Source of the DNA: Clostridium sp.
GTDB lineage: Bacteria > Cyanobacteriota > Vampirovibrionia > Gastranaerophilales > Gastranaerophilaceae
Reading direction: 5' to 3'
Assembly: GCA_018362895.1 (NCBI GenBank)
Contig: JAHALR010000001.1
Coordinates: 1-64,000 of the forward strand
DNA: 64,000 nucleotides
Shown here: positions 34,325 through 41,816 of the stretch, piece by piece
Layout of the letters: the number at the start of each line of letters is the position of its first letter
Position numbering within the stretch: the stretch's first letter is position 1
Notes under the pieces: model-generated
What the model saw: the letters and a program-made list of their open reading frames with translations, nothing else
Told to the model about the DNA's origin: nothing
Databases searched by the model: none
Translations under genes and position numbers: made by a program

Positions 34325-35173
34325 ATGCAGCTAACGACAGAACAGTCAAATAGTATAATTGATCAGAATCAGGCTTCTACTTTCCCGATTGTTGTTAAAA
34401 TCGTTGAAAGTATAAAAAAAATTCTGGAAGAAGATAAAAAGCAAAAAAATCCGCTTTTTATAAATGTAAAAGAATCAGTAATCTTTAACATAGCAAGAAG
34501 AGCACTGAATGAACCCGGTTCCCGTTTTCTTATAGGAATAGCGGGAGAATCAGCATCAGGCAAAACGACATTTGTTCAAAATGCTATTCGTTCTTGCATT
34601 GCAGAAGAAAGAACTGATCTATATACTATTGTATGCTGTGATGATTACTATTTTGACTGGTCTAAAGAACTCGAAGAAGCAGGCAGCTATGAAGCATTTT
34701 TTGCCAAAGGATACAGCTTTGACACACCCAAAGCAATAAATCTTCAATTAATGAAGGAGCATCTTGTATCATTAAAAAATGGCTCTGCTGTTAGAAGCCC
34801 TGATTACAATTTCACAACATGTGAAAGTTTTCCTCACGGAGTGCTAAAAAAACCGGCAAAGATAATTGTAAATGAAGGTCTTTATGTTCTTAATGAAGGA
34901 ATAAGAGACATCATGGATGTTAAAGTCTATGTATTCACTCCTTTTGACATAATTAAAGACAGATGGTACAGAAGAGCTGAATCCAGAGGCAAAACTGGTT
35001 TGGCTGCAGATATGCAGTTTGAAAATGTTAACACAACTGCACAAACATACATCAGACCTGCTATGCAATGTGCTGACATTGTTATGAATGGTGTAGTTTC
35101 AAGTGAATATATTCAAGAAATGACAGAAAAAATCTTCCGAACTATGGATAACATAGCCAAAGGAAAAGAATAA
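34325..35173 (+). CDS. udk: Uridine kinase/phosphoribulokinase family protein
   Basis: Phosphorylates uridine (or a related sugar or nucleoside) with ATP. A ~70-residue N-terminal helical extension precedes the Walker A loop (residues ~74-82, GESASGKTT); 'VCCDDYYFDWSKELEEAG' and 'SFDTPKAINLQLMKEHL' with 'SPDYNF' are the uridine kinase pattern (Asp-Asp-Tyr-Tyr). 'IIVNEGLYVLNEGIRDIMDVKVYVFT' is the Walker B-like strand. 282 aa is longer than E. coli Udk (213 aa) because of the extension. Phosphoribulokinase is the alternative, but no Calvin-cycle genes are seen. Confidence 0.82.
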   Translation: MQLTTEQSNSIIDQNQASTFPIVVKIVESIKKILEEDKKQKNPLFINVKESVIFNIARRALNEPGSRFLIGIAGESASGKTTFVQNAIRSCIAEERTDLYTIVCCDDYYFDWSKELEEAGSYEAFFAKGYSFDTPKAINLQLMKEHLVSLKNGSAVRSPDYNFTTCESFPHGVLKKPAKIIVNEGLYVLNEGIRDIMDVKVYVFTPFDIIKDRWYRRAESRGKTGLAADMQFENVNTTAQTYIRPAMQCADIVMNGVVSSEYIQEMTEKIFRTMDNIAKGKE

Positions 35174-35175
35174 GA

Positions 35176-36120
35176 CTATTTCACTCTCTTTTTAATTTCT
35201 GCATAATCCCAATCACAAACATATATACAGGGTAAAGGACAATCCTTATTAGTTCTGTTGAATTTGAAATCATCATCAGCAAGATTGCCCATCTTATATC
35301 TGTCTATTATTCTCGGACATTTAACATAATTTTGTCTGTGCTGTGCATGTATATACTCCATTCCTCCTACACAGCTATACACATCAGCATTCGGCATTAT
35401 ATTTATATAATTTCTCCCCGCAGAACAGCTCTTACAAATCTGAGCTTCATAAAAATCATTTTTCTTTCTAAAATCTCTGTCATGAGTCAAATATTTTTCT
35501 ATTTGTTTATACTGTTCATCTGTATACTGAAAACCCGGTTTTATTAAGTGTTCTACTCTTATTGTAACGCCTTTTGGATTCAGCCTTTTATGTAGCTCCT
35601 CAAGAAAAGGAATATTTTCAGGTGTTGCAACAATATTAACCGAATTTATCCACATAAATTCATTCAATTCAAGCACTTTTTCAATAAACTCATCTTCTTT
35701 TGCAAACTCTCTATGATAGCTGAGAGTCAAGCAAACTTTTTTCTTAATTTTTCTATAAAGTTCAACTGGCAAAGAAGCATTGGAAATCAAGCCTATTATA
35801 GAATGTTTTTTAGGAAGATTATTAATGACTTCTGACAGCCCCGGATAAAGCAAAGGTTCTCCTCCTATCAAGAGAAATGACATAGGAGGAAGTTTTTCTA
35901 ATATAGCCAACCATTCATCAGGTGTTTTTTCTGAAGATTTAGGATATAACTCACTATATTTTGTAATACTGCAAAAGGGACAATACGAACACTGATATGT
36001 GCATCTGTATGTAATATTCCAATATCCGTAAATTTTATTTGGAAAAAACAACCTGTGGTATGGTCGAAAAAAAGAACGCAACTGTGCAGGTGTCCATTTT
36101 TGTAATAACTCAACTAACAT
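35176..36120 (-). CDS. Radical SAM protein with SPASM-like Cys-rich C-terminus
   Basis: 314 aa. The SAM/4Fe-4S site is 'RCTYQCSYCPFC' (residues ~38-49), with the 'LLIGGEPLLYPGL' glycine loop. The C-terminal ~80 residues hold many Cys ('CKSCSAGRNYI', 'VYSCVGGMEY', 'KCPRI', 'CPLPCIYVCDWDY'), which could bind one or two auxiliary Fe-S clusters as in SPASM proteins. It overlaps the upstream methyltransferase gene by 7 bp. Its substrate is unknown: peptide, sugar or carrier are all possible, and no precursor peptide is seen nearby. Confidence 0.85.
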   Translation of the reverse strand: MLVELLQKWTPAQLRSFFRPYHRLFFPNKIYGYWNITYRCTYQCSYCPFCSITKYSELYPKSSEKTPDEWLAILEKLPPMSFLLIGGEPLLYPGLSEVINNLPKKHSIIGLISNASLPVELYRKIKKKVCLTLSYHREFAKEDEFIEKVLELNEFMWINSVNIVATPENIPFLEELHKRLNPKGVTIRVEHLIKPGFQYTDEQYKQIEKYLTHDRDFRKKNDFYEAQICKSCSAGRNYINIMPNADVYSCVGGMEYIHAQHRQNYVKCPRIIDRYKMGNLADDDFKFNRTNKDCPLPCIYVCDWDYAEIKKRVK

Positions 36121-37010
36121 TTATTATCCCTTTTCAATTTTGCAAGAATATTTATGCTCTTTTCTCTACACCAAACATGGTCAACTTCTTTAACATCACT
36201 ATCTAAAATTTCAAAATCATTATTAGAAAGCAAAATTTCCAATGATTTTTGAGTAAAATAATTTTGATGTTCACTCATTGGTGCAAAGGATTTTGATTTT
36301 TTCATATTTATATAATGTTTAATTATATTTTTAAGACTGTAATACTTAGAAAATAGAAATTGTAAATTATGCAATGGTGATTTATAAAATGGAGAATCAA
36401 AAGGTACTTCTATATAAAAATAAGTATCCTGTGTCGATATTTTTTTAAATTCATCCAACATAATATTCAAATCAGAAACATGCTCAAAAACCCCCTGACA
36501 AATTATAAAATCATAACAGGTCAAATCTTGTTCAGAAGACAAAAGAATAACCCCTTCTATCGGCTCAACATTGGAAAGTTCATATACATATTTGGGAACA
36601 TCTTTAAATATATCTGGAATGTTTTGACCTTTGTCTCCACCAAAGTCAAGAACGTTTCTTATTTTTGAAATTTCAATATTTTTTGTTATCATTTCAAGCA
36701 TATTGTGTTGTCTGTTTATAATTTCTTTTTCATTTTTTCCAATAATTTCATTCAATTCAGGAGTATACCAACAGTCATAAAGCTGTCTTTGCTTTTGATA
36801 TTCTTCATTTCTGTATCCAAGATAAAATTTTGTTGTCTCGTCTTCACTAAAACGATATTCATAAAAAGCAAAACCGCAATCTAAACAATGAAAAAGCTTT
36901 GTATTTCTGTTTTCCAAAGGAATACTCATCCTGGATGCAGTAAAATCACTGATTCTGCTGTCATAAGATTTCAAATTTTTAGATTTACAAACAAGGCACT
37001 CTCTATCCAT
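36114..37010 (-). CDS. SAM-dependent methyltransferase with N-terminal zinc ribbon
   Basis: 298 aa. Residues 5-8 and ~42-45 form a Cys4 zinc ribbon ('CLVCKSKNL' and 'CLDCGFAFYEYRF'). The class I methyltransferase domain has motif I 'NVLDFGGDKGQNIP' (residues ~116-129) and 'DFIICQGVFEHVSDLNIML' as the post-motif block. This layout is common in sugar C-methyltransferases and polysaccharide loci. It pairs with the radical SAM gene (7-bp overlap). The promoter region holds the 16-bp palindrome 37025-37040. Confidence 0.85.
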   Translation of the reverse strand: MDRECLVCKSKNLKSYDSRISDFTASRMSIPLENRNTKLFHCLDCGFAFYEYRFSEDETTKFYLGYRNEEYQKQRQLYDCWYTPELNEIIGKNEKEIINRQHNMLEMITKNIEISKIRNVLDFGGDKGQNIPDIFKDVPKYVYELSNVEPIEGVILLSSEQDLTCYDFIICQGVFEHVSDLNIMLDEFKKISTQDTYFYIEVPFDSPFYKSPLHNLQFLFSKYYSLKNIIKHYINMKKSKSFAPMSEHQNYFTQKSLEILLSNNDFEILDSDVKEVDHVWCREKSINILAKLKRDNKC

Positions 37011-37024
37011 TATACTCTCAAAGT

Positions 37025-37040
37025 CTAATTACGTAATTAG
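37025..37040. promoter_or_regulatory. 16-bp perfect palindrome before the methyltransferase gene
   Basis: CTAATTACGTAATTAG reads the same on both strands, 14 bp before the ATG (37010) on the minus strand, and directly abuts the 22-bp palindrome 37041-37062. An operator or a processing element is possible. Confidence 0.4.
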
Positions 37041-37062
37041 AAGGGCTGCATATGCAGCCCTT
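37041..37062 (-). terminator. 22-bp palindromic hairpin after rpsU
   Basis: AAGGGCTGCA (37041-37050) and its exact inverse (37053-37062) form a GC-rich stem 33 bp past the rpsU stop on the minus strand. A T-tract after the stem is poor (CTAATTACG), so it may be a weak terminator or an RNA stabiliser controlling read-through into the methyltransferase/radical SAM pair. Confidence 0.5.
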
Positions 37063-37095
37063 AAAAGCTCTATAAAATTATAACATAATCTTTTA

Positions 37096-37269
37096 CTACA
37101 CTCTTCTTTTGCGAGCAGCTTCAGATTTACGTTTTCTTTTTATGCTTGGTTTTTCGTATGTTTCACGTCTTTTGATTTCAGAAAGAATACCTGCTTTTTG
37201 GATTTTCTTTTTGAATCTTTTTAAAGCGCTTTCAATACTTTCGTTTTCACCAACTTTAACTTCTGGCAT
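37096..37269 (-). CDS. rpsU: Small ribosomal subunit protein bS21
   Basis: 57 aa encoded on the minus strand: 'MPEVKVGENESIESALKRF' then 'KKKIQKAGILSEIKRRETY' and a Lys/Arg-rich end 'KRKRKSEAARKRRV'. This is the full bS21 consensus (binds the 16S 3' end near the anti-Shine-Dalgarno). The start has AAGGTGGTG upstream. Normal length for the family. Confidence 0.96.
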   Translation of the reverse strand: MPEVKVGENESIESALKRFKKKIQKAGILSEIKRRETYEKPSIKRKRKSEAARKRRV

Positions 37270-37314
37270 TTAGTTTTCACCACCTTCGCATAAAATTTCT
37301 ATCTTTGTGTTGTC

Positions 37315-37343
37315 ATATTAACACGCACATTTTTTGTTTTCAA
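37315..37343 (-). promoter_or_regulatory. Promoter of rpsU
   Basis: On the minus strand TTGAAA (37338-37343), 17-bp spacer, TAATAT (37315-37320), ~45 nt before the ATG at 37269. Confidence 0.55.
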
Positions 37344-37438
37344 GGGTGAAGAATATAAATACAATAAAATTTATTACAGCATGTTAAATATAAACTATAA
37401 AGCTGTCAAAACTTTCTATTTACAAACTTAAAAAAAAT

Positions 37439-38164
37439 ATGGCAATATCATTACAGAACAGAAAAAATCAAAGAACCAGCTTCAAAGCGATTCCAATTGC
37501 TGCTGTAAAAACAAATATAAACAATATTTCAAAAGAGATTCAACTATACAAATTAACACCCGATGACATTCCTTTTGCAAAAAAAATGACATCCAAGATT
37601 AAAATGCAAAAGTTATGCCCTGATGAAAAAAATACACGCTGCTTTAAAGAATGGAAAAGCATAATTTGTAATGCAGTAAAAAATATCCAATATGAAAATA
37701 ATGTAGTAATATTAGCAACACAAGACAAACGACCGTGTGGCATTATCAGTTATATGAATAGTGCATTAAACTCATTTTTTGTTGAATCTCTGGCAACCTG
37801 GCCTATTAAACCGAATCAAAAAGTCAAAATGTCAGGAAAAGCTCTAATGAGAAATTTGCTTAAAGATGCTATATCCAAAAATAAAGAAAGGATTTGGCTT
37901 ATGCCTAGTGAAATTACGCCGGGTGGAAAAAGCTGTATGGATTTTTATGAAAGACTGGGATTTGGATTCGATGGTTGCTATATGGCACTAGACGGAGGAA
38001 AAACACAATTTTCCAAACGAGCTGCACAGCTTGACAACAATTTTAAATATAATGAAATAAAAAACGGCAAAAAAACTAAGCTTTCTTCAATACTTACTTT
38101 GACTTTTGATGACACACAGCTTGAAAAAATCGGTAAAAAAATAAAAGAAACATTTAAACAATAA
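37439..38164 (+). CDS. GNAT-like acetyltransferase with N-terminal 'TSFKA' motif
   Basis: 241 aa. The N-terminus 'NRKNQRTSFKAIPIAAV' fits the SF/NF motif seen in other proteins of the window. Residues ~35-180 look like a GNAT fold: 'YKLTPDDIPFAKKM', 'NVVILATQDKRPCGIISYM', 'SGKALMRNLLKDAISKNKERIWLMP' and 'SCMDFYERLGFGFDGCYMAL', the last being the acetyl-CoA-fold 'a..fYeklGF' block. The classical RxxGxG/A loop is degenerate ('NQKVKMSGKALM'). A basic ~50-residue tail follows. Substrate unknown. Confidence 0.68.
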   Translation: MAISLQNRKNQRTSFKAIPIAAVKTNINNISKEIQLYKLTPDDIPFAKKMTSKIKMQKLCPDEKNTRCFKEWKSIICNAVKNIQYENNVVILATQDKRPCGIISYMNSALNSFFVESLATWPIKPNQKVKMSGKALMRNLLKDAISKNKERIWLMPSEITPGGKSCMDFYERLGFGFDGCYMALDGGKTQFSKRAAQLDNNFKYNEIKNGKKTKLSSILTLTFDDTQLEKIGKKIKETFKQ

Positions 38165-38191
38165 GCATATTTGTAATAAAATATATTTATT

Positions 38192-39445
38192 ATGAAAAAC
38201 AAAGTTGAATTATTATTACCGGCAGGAAATATTGAAAAACTGGATTATGCAATAAATTACGGTGCAGATGCAGTTTATATGGGTATGGTTGATTTTAGTC
38301 TCAGAACAATGAGAAAAGGTGATGTCATCACAGCAGAAAACCTTAAAAAGGCAATAGATATAGCTCATTCATATTCAAAAAAAGTCTATATGACACTGAA
38401 TATTTATGCTTATGATGAGGACTTGAAAAATCTATATGAAAATATTGACATAATAAAAGAAGCAAACCCTGATGCTCTAATAGTCAGCGACTTTGGAATA
38501 TTGAATATTATCAAAACAAAACTTCCCAATATAGATATACACATAAGCACACAAACTAATACACTCAATTCAGAAGCAGTAAAATTTTGGAGAGACTTTG
38601 GTGCATCAAGAGTAATACTTGCAAGAGAACTCTCTATTAAACAGCTTGCTGAAATAAGAAAGAATGTGCCGGATATAGAGCTTGAAGTATTTGTTCATGG
38701 TGCACAATGCGTATCATTGTCTGGAAGATGTTTGCTAAGCGACTATATGACACACGGAGAAAGAAAAGCAAATCACGGAGGCTGTTCACAGCCTTGCCGC
38801 TGGAAATATAAGCTTCTTGAAGAGACAAGACCGGGCGAATATTATGAAATAGAAGAGACTTCTCGAGGAACCCACATTTTAAGCACCAAAGATCTTGCGC
38901 TTATTAACTACATTCCCAGACTAATAGATGCTGGTGCTGACTCTTTTAAAATAGAAGGAAGAACAAAAAGCCTATATTATGTTTCTGCCGTAGCAAAATC
39001 ATACAGAAAAGCAATTGATGCATACTACAACGGAGAAAATACAGATCCTCAAGAAATGTTTAACCAGTTGTTAAAAATAGGCAACAGAGGATATACAACC
39101 GGGTTTTATTTAGACGAACAAGACCATGAAGGATACAGCTATGATGTATCAAAGGGGCTTGCCGGTTCAGATTTTCTTTTTGAATTCTGGGATAAAACAG
39201 AAAAAGATGAAAAAAATCTGTATAAAATAAAAGTTAAAAACAAAGTTCTTTTAAATGATGCTGTTGAAATAATAACACCTGACGAATGTTTTGAAACACA
39301 GATTCAAAAAATATATAATGACAAACTGGACGAGGAAAAAGAAGTTGGAAACACAAATGATGAAATTTACGTCCAATTATCAAAAGAACCTGTCAATTAC
39401 AAATATGCACTTGCAAGAACAATAGGAATAAAAAACGTACGATGA
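38192..39445 (+). CDS. Peptidase U32 family protein (TrhP/YegQ-type, tRNA or rRNA hydroxylation)
   Basis: 417 aa. 'VELLLPAGNIEKLDYAINYGADAVYMG' opens the TIM-barrel U32 domain; 'EVFVHGAQCVSLSGRCLLSDYM' and 'NHGGCSQPCRWKY' give the four conserved Cys that can bind an Fe-S cluster, and 'DAGADSFKIEGRTKSLYYV' is the signature. In E. coli the homologues TrhP (tRNA U34 hydroxylation) and RlhA (23S C2501) need prephenate-linked Fe-S chemistry; which one this is cannot be told. No Shine-Dalgarno is seen. It overlaps the YqeG gene by 4 bp. Confidence 0.9.
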   Translation: MKNKVELLLPAGNIEKLDYAINYGADAVYMGMVDFSLRTMRKGDVITAENLKKAIDIAHSYSKKVYMTLNIYAYDEDLKNLYENIDIIKEANPDALIVSDFGILNIIKTKLPNIDIHISTQTNTLNSEAVKFWRDFGASRVILARELSIKQLAEIRKNVPDIELEVFVHGAQCVSLSGRCLLSDYMTHGERKANHGGCSQPCRWKYKLLEETRPGEYYEIEETSRGTHILSTKDLALINYIPRLIDAGADSFKIEGRTKSLYYVSAVAKSYRKAIDAYYNGENTDPQEMFNQLLKIGNRGYTTGFYLDEQDHEGYSYDVSKGLAGSDFLFEFWDKTEKDEKNLYKIKVKNKVLLNDAVEIITPDECFETQIQKIYNDKLDEEKEVGNTNDEIYVQLSKEPVNYKYALARTIGIKNVR

Positions 39446-39918
39446 TATTAAAGGCAGATTATGAAGCGAAAACAGTCTTCGAAATAAATTACGACAAACT
39501 TAAAGAAGATGGTACTAAAGTTATAGCGTTTGATTTGGATAGCACTGTTATGAAATCAAAATCAGGGGAATTTTCACCAGAGGTTTTGTCTTTGTTTGAC
39601 AACCTGAAAAAAGATTTTTCACTGCTGATAATCTCTAATAACAATAACCTTGAATACATTGCAAAAGCAGCAAAGCAAATTGATTTTCCTGTAATTGCCC
39701 CTGCCAAAAAGCCTTTTACAAAACCATCAAAAGAATTTTTAATCGAAAATAATATATCACCAAAAGAAATGGCAATGGTTGGTGACAGACCTTTAACAGA
39801 TATTTTATTTGGAAAAATTCTGGGCTGCAAAACAATACTTGTAGACTCAATCAGCTGGCAGGAAGAAAAGCCTATTGTCAGAATAGCCAGAAAAATAGAA
39901 AGATTTGTTAATATTTAA
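39442..39918 (+). CDS. YqeG-family HAD phosphatase
   Basis: 158 aa. HAD motif I is 'VIAFDLDSTVM' (DxDxT/S: the Asp pair near residue 32), with 'LLIISNNNN' as motif II, 'KKPFTKPSKEFL' carrying the motif III Lys, and 'MAMVGDRPLTDILFGKILGC' as motif IV. YqeG (HAD class IIIA) proteins are close to phosphatidylglycerophosphatase GEP4 and probably dephosphorylate a lipid or nucleotide phosphate. Translationally coupled to the U32 gene (ATGA overlap). Confidence 0.88.
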   Translation: MILKADYEAKTVFEINYDKLKEDGTKVIAFDLDSTVMKSKSGEFSPEVLSLFDNLKKDFSLLIISNNNNLEYIAKAAKQIDFPVIAPAKKPFTKPSKEFLIENNISPKEMAMVGDRPLTDILFGKILGCKTILVDSISWQEEKPIVRIARKIERFVNI

Positions 39919-39934
39919 GCAACTTTTTATATTC

Positions 39935-39961
39935 ATGTGTTTTGTGAAAAACAAAACATAT
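39935..39961 (+). other. 11-bp hairpin between yqeG-like and kinase-like genes
   Basis: Left arm ATGTGTTTTGT (39935-39945) pairs with ACAAAACATAT (39951-39961) with one G-T pair and a 5-nt loop. It ends 5 nt before the GGGAAATT ribosome site of the gene at 39975. No T-tract follows, so it may affect translation or mRNA processing rather than termination. Confidence 0.35.
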
Positions 39962-39974
39962 AAAAAGGGAAATT

Positions 39975-41258
39975 ATGGCTTTATCTCATATCTATCCAAT
40001 GAATCAAACAACCGTGCAGCACGGTTATTCCAGATTGAAAAAAGTTTTTACAAGCAACTTTAGATATAAAAACTATGACAAAATTATAAATAATGCAAAA
40101 AATAAAACAATTGGCAATTTACCGGATGAAATTTTAAAAGCAGCAATAAAAACAGAGAATAAAGAAAAAACAATAAAAACTATTCAAAGGGGTTTTGCTG
40201 ATGCAGCAAAAGAATTACTACAACTGCAAACACTTCGTGCAGATGCAATAAAAAAATACGTTCCTGATAAAGAAGACATCATAAGAACATATAGTTATAT
40301 TCTTGACGGAGAATACAACGAATATGAACATATGAAAAAAAGATTAGAAAAAAATATTCTTTCTGAAGACACATGCCAAAAATTTGAAAAAAAAGCAGAA
40401 AAAATACTCAAAGAATCAATGTCAGAAATTCTACCAAATGGTACAAATATAAAATTCAAAAAGCTCGGTTTGGGAAACTTTGCAGAAGCATACAAAATCG
40501 AATTTAGAGACAATAAAAATAACAAAGTATTCAATGACTACACAATAAAATTATACAGAGATGCACGAGAATGCACAGAAATAAATAAAGAACTAGATAA
40601 CAAAATAAAAGAAACATTACACAATCTAACAGATACAGAAGTCAGAGAACTTCATAAAAGACTTCCTGTTTATAAAAAAGATTCACCGGAATTGTGGGCT
40701 GACATCGGGAAAAGATTCCGAGAAACAAATAAACCGCTGGATGAAAAAGCACTTAATGAACTTAAAGAAAAAGAAATGCCAGTATCCATAGGCGGAAATT
40801 CAAACGGAGTCAAAGCAGAAGCCAATACATATTTATACATTGCCAAAGCGTGTGGCCACAATCTTAAAAACACCAATTTAAACAAGCATTATATGTTTGA
40901 TATAGAAAACAGGTTCAACATTTCTGCTTTTTCAGATAAAACACTACCGCCCATTACCAAAAGAATGGATTACACAAAAATAGGCATAATCCCTATTGAT
41001 GCATATGAGAATTATACCAATATGGTTTATGGAAGAATAATTGATGTAGGCGGTATGAGCAAAATTAGTGAAGAATATACAGACAAAACTGTCCGCAAAT
41101 ATTTCAAAAAAATCATGAACAGAAATAATAAAGCTGAAAGAACAAAAATCATTAACAACCTTAAAGAGTTAATTTCAAATCCTAAAACTCCCCACAGAAG
41201 CAAGATAGAAAAAGCTGTTAAATTAGCCGAAAATATTGAAACCGGCTATAAATGTTGA
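39975..41258 (+). CDS. Divergent protein-kinase-like protein, function unknown
   Basis: 427 aa, GGGAA before the ATG. After ~150 helical residues comes 'KKLGLGNFAEAYKIEF' (residues ~160-176), like a kinase glycine loop, and 'DYTIKLYRDARE' with a Lys (~190) in the place of the VAIK lysine. 'GIIPIDAYENYTN' (Asp ~342) and 'GRIIDVGG' (~355-360) occupy the order of the catalytic loop and the DFG/IDxG segment, but the HxD and Asp-to-Asn spacing do not match cleanly. It may be a pseudokinase or an effector-type kinase. The 3' end overlaps secG by 36 bp. No signal peptide. Confidence 0.55.
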   Translation: MALSHIYPMNQTTVQHGYSRLKKVFTSNFRYKNYDKIINNAKNKTIGNLPDEILKAAIKTENKEKTIKTIQRGFADAAKELLQLQTLRADAIKKYVPDKEDIIRTYSYILDGEYNEYEHMKKRLEKNILSEDTCQKFEKKAEKILKESMSEILPNGTNIKFKKLGLGNFAEAYKIEFRDNKNNKVFNDYTIKLYRDARECTEINKELDNKIKETLHNLTDTEVRELHKRLPVYKKDSPELWADIGKRFRETNKPLDEKALNELKEKEMPVSIGGNSNGVKAEANTYLYIAKACGHNLKNTNLNKHYMFDIENRFNISAFSDKTLPPITKRMDYTKIGIIPIDAYENYTNMVYGRIIDVGGMSKISEEYTDKTVRKYFKKIMNRNNKAERTKIINNLKELISNPKTPHRSKIEKAVKLAENIETGYKC

Positions 41259-41450
41259 TACAAAAAATACGATAGCAACCCACATTGTCAACTTATTCAA
41301 GCCGGATTCCGCATTCTTTTGTGATGCAAAAACATGTGAAGCACCGCCAATACCTGCTATTCCATCACCTTTTGGTGAATGAATCATAACAAGTAATATA
41401 AGCAACAATGATGAAATAATTTGTACTACCCAAAATATAGTTGTAATCAT
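41223..41450 (-). CDS. secG: Preprotein translocase subunit SecG
   Basis: 75 aa, two membrane helices. The 'LLVMIHSPKGDGIAGIGGASHVFASQKNAESGLNK' loop between them is the SecG signature (SPKGDG...GG). SecG assists SecYE in protein export. AGGGAA lies before the ATG. The 3' end overlaps the convergent kinase-like gene by 36 bp. Confidence 0.94.
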   Translation of the reverse strand: MITTIFWVVQIISSLLLILLVMIHSPKGDGIAGIGGASHVFASQKNAESGLNKLTMWVAIVFFVSTFIAGFNIFG

Positions 41451-41469
41451 AACTTTCCCTTTTTAGTCT

Positions 41470-41769
41470 TTATAAATTAATATTAGCACAAACATTATTA
41501 ATTTTATCAATAGTACAGTTTTCTAAACAAATAGTTTTTAACTTAGATGTAGCACCTGACTTTAAAATGACCGAAGATTTGGGAATTTTAAGCAGCTTAG
41601 AAAAATATTTAACAAGCTCTTCATTCGCCTTATTTTCAACAGCAGGAGCCTTAATCTTCACCTTTAATACATCATCCAAAATACCGCATATCTCGTTTTT
41701 TGAAGAATTTGGGACAGCTTTAATTTTTAAAATAATAAAGCCGTCTTTTTCAGAATAAAATTTTACCAT
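41470..41769 (-). CDS. DUF167/YggU family protein
   Basis: 99 aa from the ATG at 41769 (AGAGG 7 nt upstream); an in-frame TTG two codons earlier is less likely. 'IILKIKAVPNSSKNEICG' and 'LKVKIKAPAVENKANEELVKYFSKLLKIPKSSV' followed by 'ILKSGATSKLKTI' are the DUF167 pattern. Function of the family is not settled. It reads divergently from rel, with 47 bp between. Confidence 0.9.
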   Translation of the reverse strand: MVKFYSEKDGFIILKIKAVPNSSKNEICGILDDVLKVKIKAPAVENKANEELVKYFSKLLKIPKSSVILKSGATSKLKTICLENCTIDKINNVCANINL

Positions 41770-41779
41770 CTTCAACCTC

Positions 41780-41808
41780 TTGTATAGTGCTGCCTAAAAG
41801 TGTACAAT
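41780..41808 (+). promoter_or_regulatory. Promoter of rel, -10 box 8 nt before ATG
   Basis: TTGTAT (41780-41785), 17-bp spacer, TACAAT (41803-41808), and the ATG at 41817. The predicted start site (~41815) implies a leader of about 2 nt, so near-leaderless. Confidence 0.55.
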
Positions 41809-41816
41809 ATTTTACT

